A DNA stretch of 62,819 nucleotides, from NCBI GenBank assembly GCA_900470445.1, contig UCAU01000019.1, forward strand, positions 1-62,819, written 5' to 3'. The translations under genes and the position numbers were made by a program. A model generated the notes under the pieces. The model was not told the origin of the DNA and did not search any database. It saw nothing but the letters and a program-made list of their open reading frames with translations. Of the stretch, positions 25,903 through 35,552 are shown piece after piece (position 1 is the first letter of the stretch; each line of letters begins with the position of its first letter). This DNA is from Hyphomicrobiales bacterium. Its GTDB lineage: Bacteria > Pseudomonadota > Alphaproteobacteria > Rhizobiales > Devosiaceae.

Positions 25903-27414
25903 GTGACAGAAGTGAATTCCTCCCTTCCGGACGATGTCCGCAAGGTTCTGGATGATCCAGCCCGCCTGCAGGCGCTGGCGGCGCTGGAGGTTCTCGGTAC
26001 AGATCCCGATGCCGATTTCGACCGCCTCACCCGGGTTGCGGCCCATATCTTTGGCGCCGAAATCGCGCTGGTGACGCTGATCGACAAGGAGCGGCAATGG
26101 TTCCGCGCCTGCCATGGCACTGACCTTACGGGCACATCGGCCAGCGATTCGTTTTGTGCGCATACGTTGGCCGGACCTGAGGCCATGGTGGTGCTCGACG
26201 CCACGACCGATCCGCGTTTCATGCACAATCCATTGGTGACGGGTGAAACCGGAATACGGTTTTACGCCGGGGCGCCGATCGTCGTGGCCGGGCAGCGCCT
26301 GGGCTCGCTTTGCGTACTTGGCAAGACGGCACGAAACGCGGTCGAGCCGGCATTGCTCGATCAGCTTGTCGATCTGGCGGGTCTGGCCTCGACGCTTTTT
26401 TCCCTCAAGGACGAGGCTCGAGTGCGGGCGCGCACGGCGGCCGCACTGCTCCGCGAAGAATGGCGCCATGCGCTTACGCTGGAAGCGGGCAATGTGGGCA
26501 GCTGGATTTGGGATATCCGGACCGGGGAAGTGGTCTGCAACGACATGTTCCGGCGGATGTATCACCTGCCCGAAAGCGGCACGATCCAGTTCGAGCAGGT
26601 GCTCGATACGGTTCATGCCGGCGACCGTGCCGCCATTGAAGACAGCATCCAGGCCAGCCTCAATGATGGCGTCGATTTTGCCGCCGAAGTGCGGGTGGAG
26701 CCCACGATCCGGTGGCTGACCATGCGCGGGCGGGTCTATCAACGCGATGCCGAGGGCCGGGCGCTGGTCATGATGGGGGCCTCCACCGATATTACCGAGG
26801 CCAAGCAGAGCGCCGAGCATACGCGGCTCCTGCTGCGTGAGCTCAATCACCGGGTCAAGAACACGCTGGCCATGATCCAATCGGTGGCCCGCCAGACGAT
26901 CCGGCAGAATCCCGATCCCAAGGCGTTCATCGAAGCATTTTCCGGCCGTCTGCGCACGATTTCGGATGCGCATGTGCTGCTGGCCGACCGGGACTGGAGC
27001 GGGGTGCATCTTTATGAGGTGATTGCCTCCCAGTTGGGCCCAGATTTCCTGGAACGTCCTGACCGCGCCACTGTGAATGGTCCGGACATGATGCTGCCGG
27101 CCGACCATGCGGTTGGATTGGGATTGATCCTGCATGAATTGACCACCAATGCGCATCGCCATGGCGCCTGGTCCACCAATCGGGGCGTGGTCAATATCGA
27201 TTGGGAAAAGCGGGAAGCGCCGGTACCGGGGCTGATGCTGCGCTGGCGTGAAAGCGAGGGCCCGGCCGTGGCGCCGCCGCGCGATTATGGCCTGGGCACC
27301 AAGTTGATCGAGCGCAGCCTGGCCAAGGTACTCGATAGCGATGTCAAGTTGCGCTTCGATCCCGGCGGGGTCGCCGCCGAGATATGGATGCCGCTGCCGG
27401 TCGAGCAGGTTTAA
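25903..27414 (+). CDS. GAF-PAS HWE-family sensor histidine kinase
   Basis: A soluble 503-residue kinase with a GAF domain (about 22-168), a PAS domain (about 190-300) and HWE-type dimerisation box LLRELNHRVKNTLAMIQSVARQT with His316. The ATPase part has N box HELTTNAHRHGAW and the diagnostic WRESEGP of the HWE class, plus a C-terminal YGLGTKLIERSL. The GAF domain carries DSFCAHTLAG, common in bilin-free GAF sensors, with Cys85. I chose GTG 25903 because CAGGA lies five to nine bases upstream. An in-frame TTG at 25792 would add 37 residues. A ten-base direct repeat (TGACAGAAGT) occurs at both possible starts. EcfG-like promoter upstream. Confidence 0.88.
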   Translation: MTEVNSSLPDDVRKVLDDPARLQALAALEVLGTDPDADFDRLTRVAAHIFGAEIALVTLIDKERQWFRACHGTDLTGTSASDSFCAHTLAGPEAMVVLDATTDPRFMHNPLVTGETGIRFYAGAPIVVAGQRLGSLCVLGKTARNAVEPALLDQLVDLAGLASTLFSLKDEARVRARTAAALLREEWRHALTLEAGNVGSWIWDIRTGEVVCNDMFRRMYHLPESGTIQFEQVLDTVHAGDRAAIEDSIQASLNDGVDFAAEVRVEPTIRWLTMRGRVYQRDAEGRALVMMGASTDITEAKQSAEHTRLLLRELNHRVKNTLAMIQSVARQTIRQNPDPKAFIEAFSGRLRTISDAHVLLADRDWSGVHLYEVIASQLGPDFLERPDRATVNGPDMMLPADHAVGLGLILHELTTNAHRHGAWSTNRGVVNIDWEKREAPVPGLMLRWRESEGPAVAPPRDYGLGTKLIERSLAKVLDSDVKLRFDPGGVAAEIWMPLPVEQV

Positions 27415-27420
27415 GGCGGA

Positions 27421-27855
27421 TCAATCGTCGTTGTCGTCGGCGTTGCGGACCAGCAGGAATGCTGCCAGCGCCGCGGCGGGAAGGCCCAGCTTGCGGATGA
27501 CAGGCGAGCGCAAGAGCACCGGCAATGCGGTCAATGCAGCGGTCGTGACGAAGGCGCCGGTTTCGCTGGAACGGCGGCGTTCGACGGTGCGGCGTTTGCG
27601 ATTGCTCTCCCCGATCTGTGCGCCGGCAAAGACCGCCAGCGCCAGTACGAGAAAAACGCCGCCCAGGACCAGCGCCGCATAGATCGGTCCGATCTGGGTG
27701 GCGAGAGCAAAAAAGCCTGCCGCCACGAGGAAGAAGCAGCCCAGCAGCAGGAAGAGGCTGATTACCGCATAGACGATCACGAGCTTCTTGGCCCGGTCGG
27801 TAATCGCCTCGACCTCGATGCCGAGCAGGGCCGCGAGGGGGACCAGTAAATTCAT
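27421..27855 (-). CDS. Holin-X/YqjE-type inner-membrane protein
   Basis: A 144-residue protein with two long helices (about 25-48 and 56-80) and a further hydrophobic C-terminal stretch, separated by a basic segment (RKRRTVERRR). It resembles putative actinobacterial holin-X / YqjE family members, which despite the name usually sit beside DUF883 (YqjD/ElaB) proteins and are stress-related rather than phage genes. Five bases separate it from the DUF883 gene upstream, so both use the EcfG promoter at 28254-28278. No phage genes are near. Confidence 0.75.
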   Translation of the reverse strand: MNLLVPLAALLGIEVEAITDRAKKLVIVYAVISLFLLLGCFFLVAAGFFALATQIGPIYAALVLGGVFLVLALAVFAGAQIGESNRKRRTVERRRSSETGAFVTTAALTALPVLLRSPVIRKLGLPAAALAAFLLVRNADDNDD

Positions 27856-27860
27856 GATGC

Positions 27861-28226
27861 CTAGCGCCGCGAGAGCAGAGCGAGAATGAAGCCGATGCCC
27901 ACCGCGCTCGCCACCGCGGTCAGCGGCTTTTCGCGAATGGTGTCCTTCAACTGCCGCTCAAGTTCCCCGGCCTGGTCCTGCACGTCCTCGATGACGTTCT
28001 GTCCCTGACGTTGCAGATGGCGGGCTTCGCTCTTGGCGACATCCTTGACTTCGTTGACCTTGTCGCTGCTGAGGCGGGCCAGGGTTGCGGCGATCCCCTT
28101 GAGGTCGTCCTGCAACTGGGCGATCTGGTCTTCCAGGTGCTTTTCCTTGGCTCGGCTGGACGCGGCACGCGGGGCCCCGTTGGATGTCTTGCCGCGGGTG
28201 GGTGCCATTTCAGGGGTATCAGCCAT
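27861..28226 (-). CDS. DUF883 (YqjD/ElaB-like) membrane-anchored protein
   Basis: A 121-residue protein: a basic low-complexity N-terminus, a long helical coiled-coil region (about 30-100), and a C-terminal transmembrane anchor (AVASAVGIGFILALL) with Arg-Arg end. E. coli relatives YqjD and ElaB are inner-membrane proteins that bind ribosomes in stationary phase. The ATG at 28226 is preceded by GGAG at proper distance; an ATG at 28238 is only about nine bases from the expected transcription start and is less likely. First gene of a two-gene unit under an EcfG consensus promoter. Confidence 0.82.
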   Translation of the reverse strand: MADTPEMAPTRGKTSNGAPRAASSRAKEKHLEDQIAQLQDDLKGIAATLARLSSDKVNEVKDVAKSEARHLQRQGQNVIEDVQDQAGELERQLKDTIREKPLTAVASAVGIGFILALLSRR

Positions 28227-28253
28227 TAAACGCTCCATAAGTTGATGTCACTC

Positions 28254-28278
28254 AACGCCATAACGGGCGGTAGGTTCC
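28254..28278 (-). promoter_or_regulatory. EcfG-type promoter for DUF883 and holin-X genes
   Basis: Minus-strand GGAAC (28278-28274), 16 bases, CGTT (28257-28254): an exact consensus match, 27 bases before the preferred DUF883 start. Confidence 0.8.
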
Positions 28279-28297
28279 GGGCCTGGAGCCAGGACAG

Positions 28298-28333
28298 AAA
28301 GACACCCCGGTACGCGTTGAGCGTATCGGGGTG
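28298..28333 (-). terminator. Probable terminator after DUF3309 gene
   Basis: A 13-base stem (28303-28315 with 28321-28333, one G-U pair) and five-base loop; read leftward it is followed by TCTTTCT. It lies about 97 bases after the DUF3309 stop. Confidence 0.65.
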
Positions 28334-28429
28334 ACCAGGGGCGGGTGAAAGGGGGGCGACCTTCAACCCGCGGGGCGCATTCCACTAACGTGGACTCCAA
28401 TACTGGTCGCGCCCTTTATCGGCTGTGCG

Positions 28430-28588
28430 TCAAATTCGTCCCATCAATACCAGAATGAGGATGACGACGAGGACGACGCCCAGAATACCGGATGGCCCAT
28501 AGCCGAAGCCGCGCGAATAGCCCCAATTGGGCAATGCGCCGATCAGCAGCAGAATAAGAATGATGATGAGAATTGTGCCTAAGGTCAT
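28430..28588 (-). CDS. DUF3309 small membrane protein
   Basis: A 52-residue protein with two hydrophobic helices around a Gly/Tyr-rich loop (NWGYSRGFGYGPSG), starting MTLGTILIIILILLLIGALP: the DUF3309 pattern. These short inner-membrane proteins are frequent in alphaproteobacteria and often stress-induced; no function is known. AAGGAT lies nine bases before the ATG. It follows another small membrane protein by 44 bases on the same strand, and that gene has an EcfG-type promoter. Confidence 0.82.
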   Translation of the reverse strand: MTLGTILIIILILLLIGALPNWGYSRGFGYGPSGILGVVLVVILILVLMGRI

Positions 28589-28632
28589 AGGACGTATCCT
28601 TCTTTTGTTATTGTGACGCTAAGGTCGCCGAG

Positions 28633-28797
28633 TCAAAGCAATGCGAGAAGCAAGCCGGTGGCGACGAGCAGAATAAGAAATGCCGGCGTCAGTGCCTTGA
28701 GCACGTCGGCATAATGGGTCCGGCCATCATAGCTTTCGGTCGACCAGGCCATATTGGCGCGGGCGTCTTCAAGTGCCCTGATTTCAGCATGTGTCAT
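28633..28797 (-). CDS. Small tail-anchored protein of unknown function
   Basis: A 54-residue protein I do not recognise. It has a charged, helical N-terminal part (MTHAEIRALEDARANMAWSTE) and one C-terminal hydrophobic helix (TPAFLILLVATGLLLALL), so it is probably tail-anchored in the inner membrane. The ATG at 28797 is preferred; a TTG 18 bases earlier is possible. Support for it being real comes from a GGAAC-N17-CGTT promoter match 49 bases upstream and from DUF3309 immediately downstream. Probably a stress-regulon gene. Confidence 0.65.
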   Translation of the reverse strand: MTHAEIRALEDARANMAWSTESYDGRTHYADVLKALTPAFLILLVATGLLLALL

Positions 28798-28845
28798 GTC
28801 GACCAATACCTTCAAAAAGCCGCGCTTTATTACGCTTGCTCTAAG

Positions 28846-28871
28846 AACGGCGAGGAAGGGATTTTAGTTCC
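28846..28871 (-). promoter_or_regulatory. EcfG-type promoter for small tail-anchored protein and DUF3309
   Basis: Minus-strand GGAAC (28871-28867), 17 bases, CGTT (28849-28846), in the gap between the transglutaminase stop and the small gene. Confidence 0.7.
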
Positions 28872-28901
28872 GCATGCCTGTCGAAACAGGTTTGGCCGGC
28901 T

Positions 28902-29780
28902 CTATTCGACGCGGATCACATCCACCGATTGGGTGGTTTCGTGCGAACCATGGGTCTTGAGCACACCCACGATCGGGGAGATGTCGGCATAGTCGCGGCC
29001 GTGGCCGATCGAGATGTGGTCGCTGCCCGCGATCATGGCATTGGTGGGGTCGAATTCGACCCAGCCCAGATGCTGGCCGCACCAGACCCGCACCCAGGCA
29101 TGCATGGCGTCGCTGCCTTCGAGCCGCGCCTTGCCGGGCGGGGGATTGGTGCGCAGGAACCCCGAAACATAGCCGGCGGGAATGCCGGCACCGCGCAGGC
29201 CGGCGATCATCACATGGGCGAAATCCTGGCAGACGCCTTTGCGTAGCGCGAAGGCCTCAGCGGGCGTGGTCTGCACGTCCGTCGCCTTGGGGTCGTAGAT
29301 GAAGTCGCGATGGATCGCCATGCAGAACTCATTGGCGGCGGCCAGCACGGAAGGGGCGTCGGCCATGACATTCCTGGCATAGGCGGTGATGGCGGGCACG
29401 AGCTGCACGCTGCCGGATTCGGCGAGGAAATGGTGTGGGCTATCGGGTTCAACCGACCAGAACCGGGTCACTTCCTGTCGCAAGCGCTCGACAGTGGGCG
29501 ATAGATCGGCGGGGGGATGGATGTCCTCGACCTGCACGCGGGCGGTCAGGCGGATATCGAGATGATCATGTGGGGTCAGATAGGTGATGGTCGTCACCGC
29601 ATTGCCGAAGAAATCGGTGAAGGCGCTTTCGCGCTGCGGGCGTGGCTCGAAGGACAGGCTTGCGGCGATAACGCGCTGGGTGCCGGGCACACTGATCGGC
29701 GCGACCCGGATGAGATGGCGGCCGCCATGCACCGGGGCGTCGTAATCGTAATGCAGATCGAGGCGGACATCATAAAGCAT
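28902..29780 (-). CDS. Transglutaminase-like cysteine protease family protein
   Basis: A 292-residue cytoplasmic protein with the bacterial transglutaminase N-terminal beta domain (about 1-85) and the catalytic papain-like core. The triad is Cys184 (RKGVCQDFAHV), His227 (DAMHAWVRV) and Asp244 (EFDPTN). Such bacterial members are predicted to cleave or transfer peptide or isopeptide bonds rather than cross-link proteins. It is the last gene of a three-gene unit, four bases after the ATP-grasp/alpha-E fusion gene. The conserved pairing with a circularly permuted ATP-grasp ligase implies a substrate made by that ligase. Confidence 0.9.
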   Translation of the reverse strand: MLYDVRLDLHYDYDAPVHGGRHLIRVAPISVPGTQRVIAASLSFEPRPQRESAFTDFFGNAVTTITYLTPHDHLDIRLTARVQVEDIHPPADLSPTVERLRQEVTRFWSVEPDSPHHFLAESGSVQLVPAITAYARNVMADAPSVLAAANEFCMAIHRDFIYDPKATDVQTTPAEAFALRKGVCQDFAHVMIAGLRGAGIPAGYVSGFLRTNPPPGKARLEGSDAMHAWVRVWCGQHLGWVEFDPTNAMIAGSDHISIGHGRDYADISPIVGVLKTHGSHETTQSVDVIRVE

Positions 29781-29784
29781 GGCG

Positions 29785-32196
29785 CTACACGAAATAGGCT
29801 GCGGCCACGAGGCTGGAGAGCACGCCGATATCGGCGGCCAGCTTGTCGAGGCGGTCAGGAGTCATGTCGACGGGGTCAGCAATGCGCAATTCGGTATGCA
29901 ATTGCAAAGCGGCCCTGGCGGCGGGTGAGAGTTGGCCGTCATTGATACCGCCGGGCAGCATTTCGATCTGCTTTTGTAGCTCGGCCAATTGGAACAGCAC
30001 GGAGCGCGGATTGAGTGGGTCCAAGGTGAGCAGATCAACCGCGCTCTGCGTGCCGGCGCTCACCGAATAGCGGCGGCGATGCGACATGACGCTGTCGCCG
30101 ATTTCGAGCAGCATTTCGAGCGAGCCGTCGGGCGCGTCCTTGTCGGTGAACCAGGCAGTGGCGCGGGCGATCTGCATGGCCCGTTCAAGGCGGCGGCCGA
30201 GTTCGAGGAAGCGCCAGCCGGCAAAGCGGTACATGTTTTCATGCACGAGGCCGGAAAAGCCTGCCAGCTTGCGCAGCAATACGGTCATGGCGCGGGTGGC
30301 GTCGTCGCCGAGCTCTACGCGGGTGGCAAAGCGCTGGGCGGTTTTTTGCAGATCGACCAGAGCGAGCCAGCCATCGGGCGAGAAGCGGTCGCGGATCTGG
30401 CCGGCGCTGTGCACGGCACTATCGATGGAGGTGAGCAGGCCCAGCGGCATAGCATCGGCGGCGTCGACATCGATAGTTTCAAGGAACGCCGCGCAATGGG
30501 TGAGGATCGGCAGGTCGGTCTTGGACAGCTCGGCCTGGCGGGCATTATAGGCGCGCAGGATGCGGACAGTGGCTTCGCAGCGCTCGGTATAGCGGCCCAG
30601 CCAGATCAGGTTATCGGCCGCGCGGCTAGGCAGGCTGCCGGGCGAGTTCCGAACCAGCTTCTGGCCATCGCGCGGCAGCAGCGAAACCTGTTCCACCGGC
30701 TTGGATGAGACGACCCAGACGTCGGCTGCCTGGCCGCCATGCTGCATGGCGATGGCCGAGGCGTCGCTGGTGGAGCCGACCCGGGCAAAGCCGCCGGGCA
30801 TGATGGTCCAGCCATTTTCGGTGCGGGCCGCATAGACGCGCAGAGTGATGGGGCGGGGTTCGAGCTTGCCATCAACATAGACCGGGGCGGTGGAAAGCTG
30901 CACCTGTTCCTGGCCGACATAATCGGCGCCATTGCTGCGAATGCGTTCGAGCAGGGCCTCGCGTTGATCGGCGGGCACGGCGGCGCCGAGCATGGTGCCG
31001 CGCTGGTCGTCGAAGGGGAGCGTGGTGGCGAAGGCGGGGCCGATCAGCAGCTTGTCGAAATTGTCGAGCACGTGCTTTTGCTCGCCCGGCTGGCCGCACC
31101 ACCAGGTAGCGATTTCGGGCAGCAGCAGACCGGTGCCGAGCAGCTTTTGCGCCAGGCGCGGCATGAAGGCAGCCAGGGCGCGGGTTTCGAGCAGGCCGGT
31201 GCCCAGCGCATTGATCATGGAGATCGAGCCATGGCGCAGCGCTTCGACCATGCCGGGCGTGCCGATGCGGCTATCGTAGCGCAGCTCCAGCGGGTCAACG
31301 AAGGAGGCATCCATGCGCCGCCATAGCACGGTGACCGGCTTGAGCCCGGCCACGGTGCGCACCATGACGCGCTCGTCCTCGACCACCAGATCCTCGCCCT
31401 CGAGCAGCATGAGGCCGAGATAGCGGGCGATATAGGCGTGTTCGAAATAGGTTTCGTTGAGCTGGCCCGGCGTCAATATACCGACGCGGCCGCCATCACG
31501 TTTGGCCTGCGCGAACAGCGTATCGCGGAAGGCGCGGAAGAAGCCGGCCAGCCGTTGGATGTTCATATCGGCATAGATATCCGACAGCGCGCGGGTGGTG
31601 GCGACGCGGTTTTCCAGCGCAAAGCCGGCGCCGGAGGGGGCCTGCGTGCGGTCACCCAGCACCCACCAGGCGCCATTGGGGCCACGACCCAGTTCGAAGG
31701 CGCAGAAATGCAGATAATGACCACTGGCGGGTTTGACGCCGACGAGAGGGCGCAGGAATTCGCCATTGCGCGCCACGAGTTCTGGCGGCAGCAGGCCCTG
31801 TTGCACCAGGGTATTGTCGCCATAGACATCGGCGATGACGGTCTCGAGCAGTTCGGCGCGCTGGACCAGGCCAGCGCTGATCGTGGCCCATTCGGCCTCG
31901 TCGATCAGCAGCGGAATTTTGGCCAGCGGCCAATCGCGCTGCTTGCCTTCGGCGCCGTCATATTTGCGATAGAACACGCCGGCATCGCGCAGATATTGAT
32001 CGGCGCGCTCGAAACGGGCGGCAAGCTCGGTGGGGCCGAGCTTGTCGAATGCGGCCATCAATTCAGCCCAACCCGGACGGATGTTGCCATCCGGGTCCAC
32101 CATTTCGTCGGGCACGCCCGGTTGCAGCCGGTAATCAGCAACAATGCTGGGACCGGCGGGGGGCTTGCCTCGGGGCTTTTGATTCCGCGTATTCAT
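29785..32196 (-). CDS. Circularly permuted ATP-grasp ligase fused to alpha-E domain
   Basis: An 803-residue protein. Residues about 1-500 are a circularly permuted ATP-grasp domain (GVFYRKYDG, PELVARNGEFLRPLVGV, GILTPGQLNETYFEHAYIARYLG, then DKLLIGPAFATTLPFDDQRG), predicted to ligate an amino acid or peptide using ATP. From about 510 to the end is an alpha-E (DUF403) helical domain (LIWLGRYTERCEATVRILRAYNA). In many bacteria these are two adjacent genes; here they form one chain. It lies between two transglutaminase genes with gaps of 4 and 5 bases. Product and cellular role are unknown; the group is predicted to make and process small peptides. Confidence 0.9.
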   Translation of the reverse strand: MNTRNQKPRGKPPAGPSIVADYRLQPGVPDEMVDPDGNIRPGWAELMAAFDKLGPTELAARFERADQYLRDAGVFYRKYDGAEGKQRDWPLAKIPLLIDEAEWATISAGLVQRAELLETVIADVYGDNTLVQQGLLPPELVARNGEFLRPLVGVKPASGHYLHFCAFELGRGPNGAWWVLGDRTQAPSGAGFALENRVATTRALSDIYADMNIQRLAGFFRAFRDTLFAQAKRDGGRVGILTPGQLNETYFEHAYIARYLGLMLLEGEDLVVEDERVMVRTVAGLKPVTVLWRRMDASFVDPLELRYDSRIGTPGMVEALRHGSISMINALGTGLLETRALAAFMPRLAQKLLGTGLLLPEIATWWCGQPGEQKHVLDNFDKLLIGPAFATTLPFDDQRGTMLGAAVPADQREALLERIRSNGADYVGQEQVQLSTAPVYVDGKLEPRPITLRVYAARTENGWTIMPGGFARVGSTSDASAIAMQHGGQAADVWVVSSKPVEQVSLLPRDGQKLVRNSPGSLPSRAADNLIWLGRYTERCEATVRILRAYNARQAELSKTDLPILTHCAAFLETIDVDAADAMPLGLLTSIDSAVHSAGQIRDRFSPDGWLALVDLQKTAQRFATRVELGDDATRAMTVLLRKLAGFSGLVHENMYRFAGWRFLELGRRLERAMQIARATAWFTDKDAPDGSLEMLLEIGDSVMSHRRRYSVSAGTQSAVDLLTLDPLNPRSVLFQLAELQKQIEMLPGGINDGQLSPAARAALQLHTELRIADPVDMTPDRLDKLAADIGVLSSLVAAAYFV

Positions 32197-32201
32197 GGGG
32201 T

Positions 32202-35200
32202 TTACCAGAAGCGCGGTGGCCGGCGCAGGTCAAGCGTTAGCGGGAATTCGTCCGCAGGCTTTTCTGCGCGCAGATCATAGCCGCCCGGCGTGTAATTATG
32301 CGGCACGAAGCGGGCGAGGCGTCTTGCCTCGGCCTCATTGCCATTGACCGGGAAGGTTTCGTAATTGCGGCCACCGGGATGGGCGACGTGATAGGTGCAG
32401 CCGCCAACGGGGCGTCCGGTCCAGGTATCGTAGATGTCGAACACCAGTGGCGTATTGACCGGCATGGCCGGATGCATGCCCGAGGCGGGTTGCCAGGCCT
32501 TGTAGCGCACGCCGGCAATGGCTGAGCCAGCCGTATCGGTCTTGCGCAGGGGAATGGGCCGCTGATTGCAGGTGACGGCGTAACGCTCGGGATTTAGCCC
32601 ATCGAGCTTGACCTGTAGCCGCTCGACCGAGCTATCAACAAAGCGCACCGTGCCGCCAATGGCACCCTGTTCGCCCATGACATGCCAGGGCTCGAGCGCC
32701 TGGCGCAGTTCCAAGCGGACGCCGTCATATTCGACTTCGCCGCAGAACGGGAAGCGGAATTCGAGCTGGGCAGAAAACCAGGCCGGGTCGAGCTTGAAGC
32801 CGTGGGTGTCGAGATCGGCAAGGATGTCGAGGAAGTCCTGCCAGACATAATGGGGCAGCATGAAGCGATCATGCAGGGTTGTGCCCCAGCGGGTGAAACT
32901 ACCCTCCAGCGGATCGGTCCAGAACCGGGCGATGAGGGCACGGATCAGCACTTGCTGGGCAAGGCTCATGCGCGCATTGGGCGGCATTTCGAAGCCCCGG
33001 AATTCGACCAGACCCAGCCGGCCGGTGGGGCCATCGGGTGAATAGAGTTTGTCGATGCAGATTTCCGAACGGTGGGTATTGCCGGTGACATCAACCAGAA
33101 GGTTGCGGAACAGTCGATCGACCAGCCAGGGCAAAGGCGGCAAGGCGCCCGAGGCGGGGTGGGGCACCTGCGCCATGGCGATTTCGAGTTCGTAGAGGCT
33201 GTCGTGGCGGGCCTCGTCGAAGCGCGGGGCCTGGCTGGTGGGGCCGATGAACAGGCCCGAGAACAGATAGCTCATCGCCGGATGGCGCTGCCAATGCAGC
33301 ACCAGCGACTTGAGCAGGTCGGGCCGCCGCAGGAAGGGGCTGTCATCGGGCACGGCCCCGCCCACGACCACATGATTGCCGCCGCCGGTGCCGGTATGGC
33401 GGCCATCGATCATGAATTTATCGGCGCCCAGCCGCGACAGGCGGGCTTCTTCATAGATGGCGGTGGTGGTGGCGACGCAATCGTCCCAATTGGAAGCGGG
33501 GTGGATATTGACCTCGATGACGCCCGGATCGGGCGCCACGCGGATGACATTGAGACGCGGATCATGCGGGGGGGAATAGCCCTCGACATGCACGGGGAAG
33601 CCGATGGCTTTGGCTGATGCTTCGACCGCAGCGATCAGTTCGAGATAGTCTTCGAGCTTTTCAACCGGCGGCAGGAAGACGCAGAGGCGATGATCGCGGA
33701 TTTCGGCGGTGACGGCGGTGCGCACCTCGCCCTCGATCTCGCTGATTTCCTGCTCGACCCGGTCCTGCTGTTCAGTTGCGGCCGTGAAGGACGAGGTGGT
33801 CTGGGCGCGTGGATCGGCTTCGATGCCGGAGGTTTTGCGCGACAGGATTTCCTGCGGATCGGGCAGGGGACCACGCGGCGCGCCGGGGTCCTGCGCCACG
33901 ACATGGGGATATTCGGTGGGCTTGATGTGCTTGAGCGAGCTGAGCGGCAGCCGGTACCCGGCCGGGCTATCGCCGGGCGCGAGGAAGAGTTTGCCGCGCC
34001 GTGTCTTCCATTTTTCGGTGAGCCAGGGGCTCGATGCGGCCGCGTTCCAGCGCTGTACCGGCAGCACATAGCCGGTGGGATTGGTCAGGCCGCGCTCGAA
34101 CACTTTGGCAATGCGCGAGCGCGCTTCGGGATCGGCCAATTCGGAATTGGCCGGATCGACATTGGCCGGCAGATTGGCTTCCTTGAGCAGCCATTCGCCG
34201 GGGTCTTCATAGGCCTCGTCGATGGTTTCTCCGGTGAGGCCCAGATTGTTCGCGAAAGCGGCGAGGAATTTGCGGGCATCAGCATGGGTCGCGGCGGTTT
34301 TGACGCCTTCGCGCGCCACCAGCGCTTCATCCTGCCAGACGGGTTTGCCATCGACGCGCCAATAGAGCGAGAAGGTCCAGCGCGGCAGGGTTTCGCCGGG
34401 ATACCACTTGCCCTGGCCGTAATGCAGCAGGCCGGTGGGGGCGAAGCGCTTGCGGAGCCGGCGGATCAGGTCATCGGCGAGGGCGCGTTTGGTGGGGCCG
34501 ACGGCGCCGGTATTCCATTCGTCGGCTTCAAAGTCGTCGATGGAAACAAAGGTGGGTTCGCCGCCCATGGTGAGGCGCACGTCGTTTTCGGCAAGGACTT
34601 TATCGACCTGCTTGCCCAGCGCATTGAGCTGGTCCCAGGAGGCGTCGGAAAAGGGTTTGGTGATGCGCGGATGTTCGGCAACGCGGGTGACGCGCATGTC
34701 GAAGGCAAAATCGACTTCGGCATAGCTGGCAAAGCCCGAGATGGGCGCGGCATTGCGATAGTGCGGGGTGGCGGCCAGCGGCACATGGCTTTCGCCGGTC
34801 AGCAGACCCGAAGTGGGGTCGAGGCCGACCCAGCCGGCGCCAGGCAGATAGACTTCGCACCAGGCATGCAGATCCGTGAAATCATGGTCGGTGCCGGCGG
34901 GGCCATCGAGCGAGACCAGATCGGGCTTGAGCTGGATCAAATAGCCCGAAACGAAGCGGGCGGCAAAGCCGAGATTGCGCAGGGTCTGCACCAGCAGCCA
35001 GCTGGAATCCCGGCATGAGCCTTTGGCATTGCCCAGGGTTTCCTCGGGCGTCCACACGCCGGTTTCCATGCGCACAATATAGGCGATGTGTTGCTGGATG
35101 GAGGCATTGATACCAGTGACGAAATTGACCGTATTCATCGGCGTCTTGTCGATGCCGTCGATGAAGCGCTGCAGCAGTGGGCCGACCGGCTCGGGCCGCA

Positions 35201-35552
35201 TATAGATGGAGAGGTCCTCGCGAACATCCTCGGGGTATTGGAAGGGGAAGGTTTCCGCCGTCTCCTCGACGAAGAAATCGAAGGGATTATAGACCGTCAT
35301 ATCGGCCACGAGATCGACTTCGATCTTGAGCTCGGTGACCGGCTCGGGAAAGACGAAGCGGGTCAGGAAATTGCCATAGGCATCCTGCTGCACATTGACG
35401 AAATGCAGCGACGGAGACACCCGCAGGGAGTGGCTCAACACCTTGGTTCTGGAATGCGGCGCCGGTTGCAGCCTGATGATCTGGGGCTGGAGGAAGACCG
35501 GACGGTCATATTTGTAGTGAGTCAGATGGTAGACGGCGGCTTTGATCGACAT
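32202..35552 (-). CDS. Transglutaminase-DUF2126 fusion protein
   Basis: A large 1116-residue protein. The N-terminal 1-290 is a transglutaminase-like domain with Cys180 ([14 protein letters not shown]), His229 ([10 protein letters not shown]) and Asp245 (GLDPTSG). The remainder is DUF2126, a region distantly related to glutamine-synthetase/COOH-NH2 ligase folds, with conserved stretches such as [20 protein letters not shown] and [18 protein letters not shown] peptidase and a putative amidoligase in one chain suggests both making and breaking of an amide bond. First gene of the three-gene unit. The ATG at 35552 starts in the canonical way ([19 protein letters not shown]). Confidence 0.9.
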   Translation of the reverse strand: MSIKAAVYHLTHYKYDRPVFLQPQIIRLQPAPHSRTKVLSHSLRVSPSLHFVNVQQDAYGNFLTRFVFPEPVTELKIEVDLVADMTVYNPFDFFVEETAETFPFQYPEDVREDLSIYMRPEPVGPLLQRFIDGIDKTPMNTVNFVTGINASIQQHIAYIVRMETGVWTPEETLGNAKGSCRDSSWLLVQTLRNLGFAARFVSGYLIQLKPDLVSLDGPAGTDHDFTDLHAWCEVYLPGAGWVGLDPTSGLLTGESHVPLAATPHYRNAAPISGFASYAEVDFAFDMRVTRVAEHPRITKPFSDASWDQLNALGKQVDKVLAENDVRLTMGGEPTFVSIDDFEADEWNTGAVGPTKRALADDLIRRLRKRFAPTGLLHYGQGKWYPGETLPRWTFSLYWRVDGKPVWQDEALVAREGVKTAATHADARKFLAAFANNLGLTGETIDEAYEDPGEWLLKEANLPANVDPANSELADPEARSRIAKVFERGLTNPTGYVLPVQRWNAAASSPWLTEKWKTRRGKLFLAPGDSPAGYRLPLSSLKHIKPTEYPHVVAQDPGAPRGPLPDPQEILSRKTSGIEADPRAQTTSSFTAATEQQDRVEQEISEIEGEVRTAVTAEIRDHRLCVFLPPVEKLEDYLELIAAVEASAKAIGFPVHVEGYSPPHDPRLNVIRVAPDPGVIEVNIHPASNWDDCVATTTAIYEEARLSRLGADKFMIDGRHTGTGGGNHVVVGGAVPDDSPFLRRPDLLKSLVLHWQRHPAMSYLFSGLFIGPTSQAPRFDEARHDSLYELEIAMAQVPHPASGALPPLPWLVDRLFRNLLVDVTGNTHRSEICIDKLYSPDGPTGRLGLVEFRGFEMPPNARMSLAQQVLIRALIARFWTDPLEGSFTRWGTTLHDRFMLPHYVWQDFLDILADLDTHGFKLDPAWFSAQLEFRFPFCGEVEYDGVRLELRQALEPWHVMGEQGAIGGTVRFVDSSVERLQVKLDGLNPERYAVTCNQRPIPLRKTDTAGSAIAGVRYKAWQPASGMHPAMPVNTPLVFDIYDTWTGRPVGGCTYHVAHPGGRNYETFPVNGNEAEARRLARFVPHNYTPGGYDLRAEKPADEFPLTLDLRRPPRFW

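Noticed and set aside
27421..27855. Prophage remnant, from holin-like similarity
   Set aside because: No other phage gene is near; the DUF883 neighbour and EcfG promoter point to a housekeeping membrane protein.
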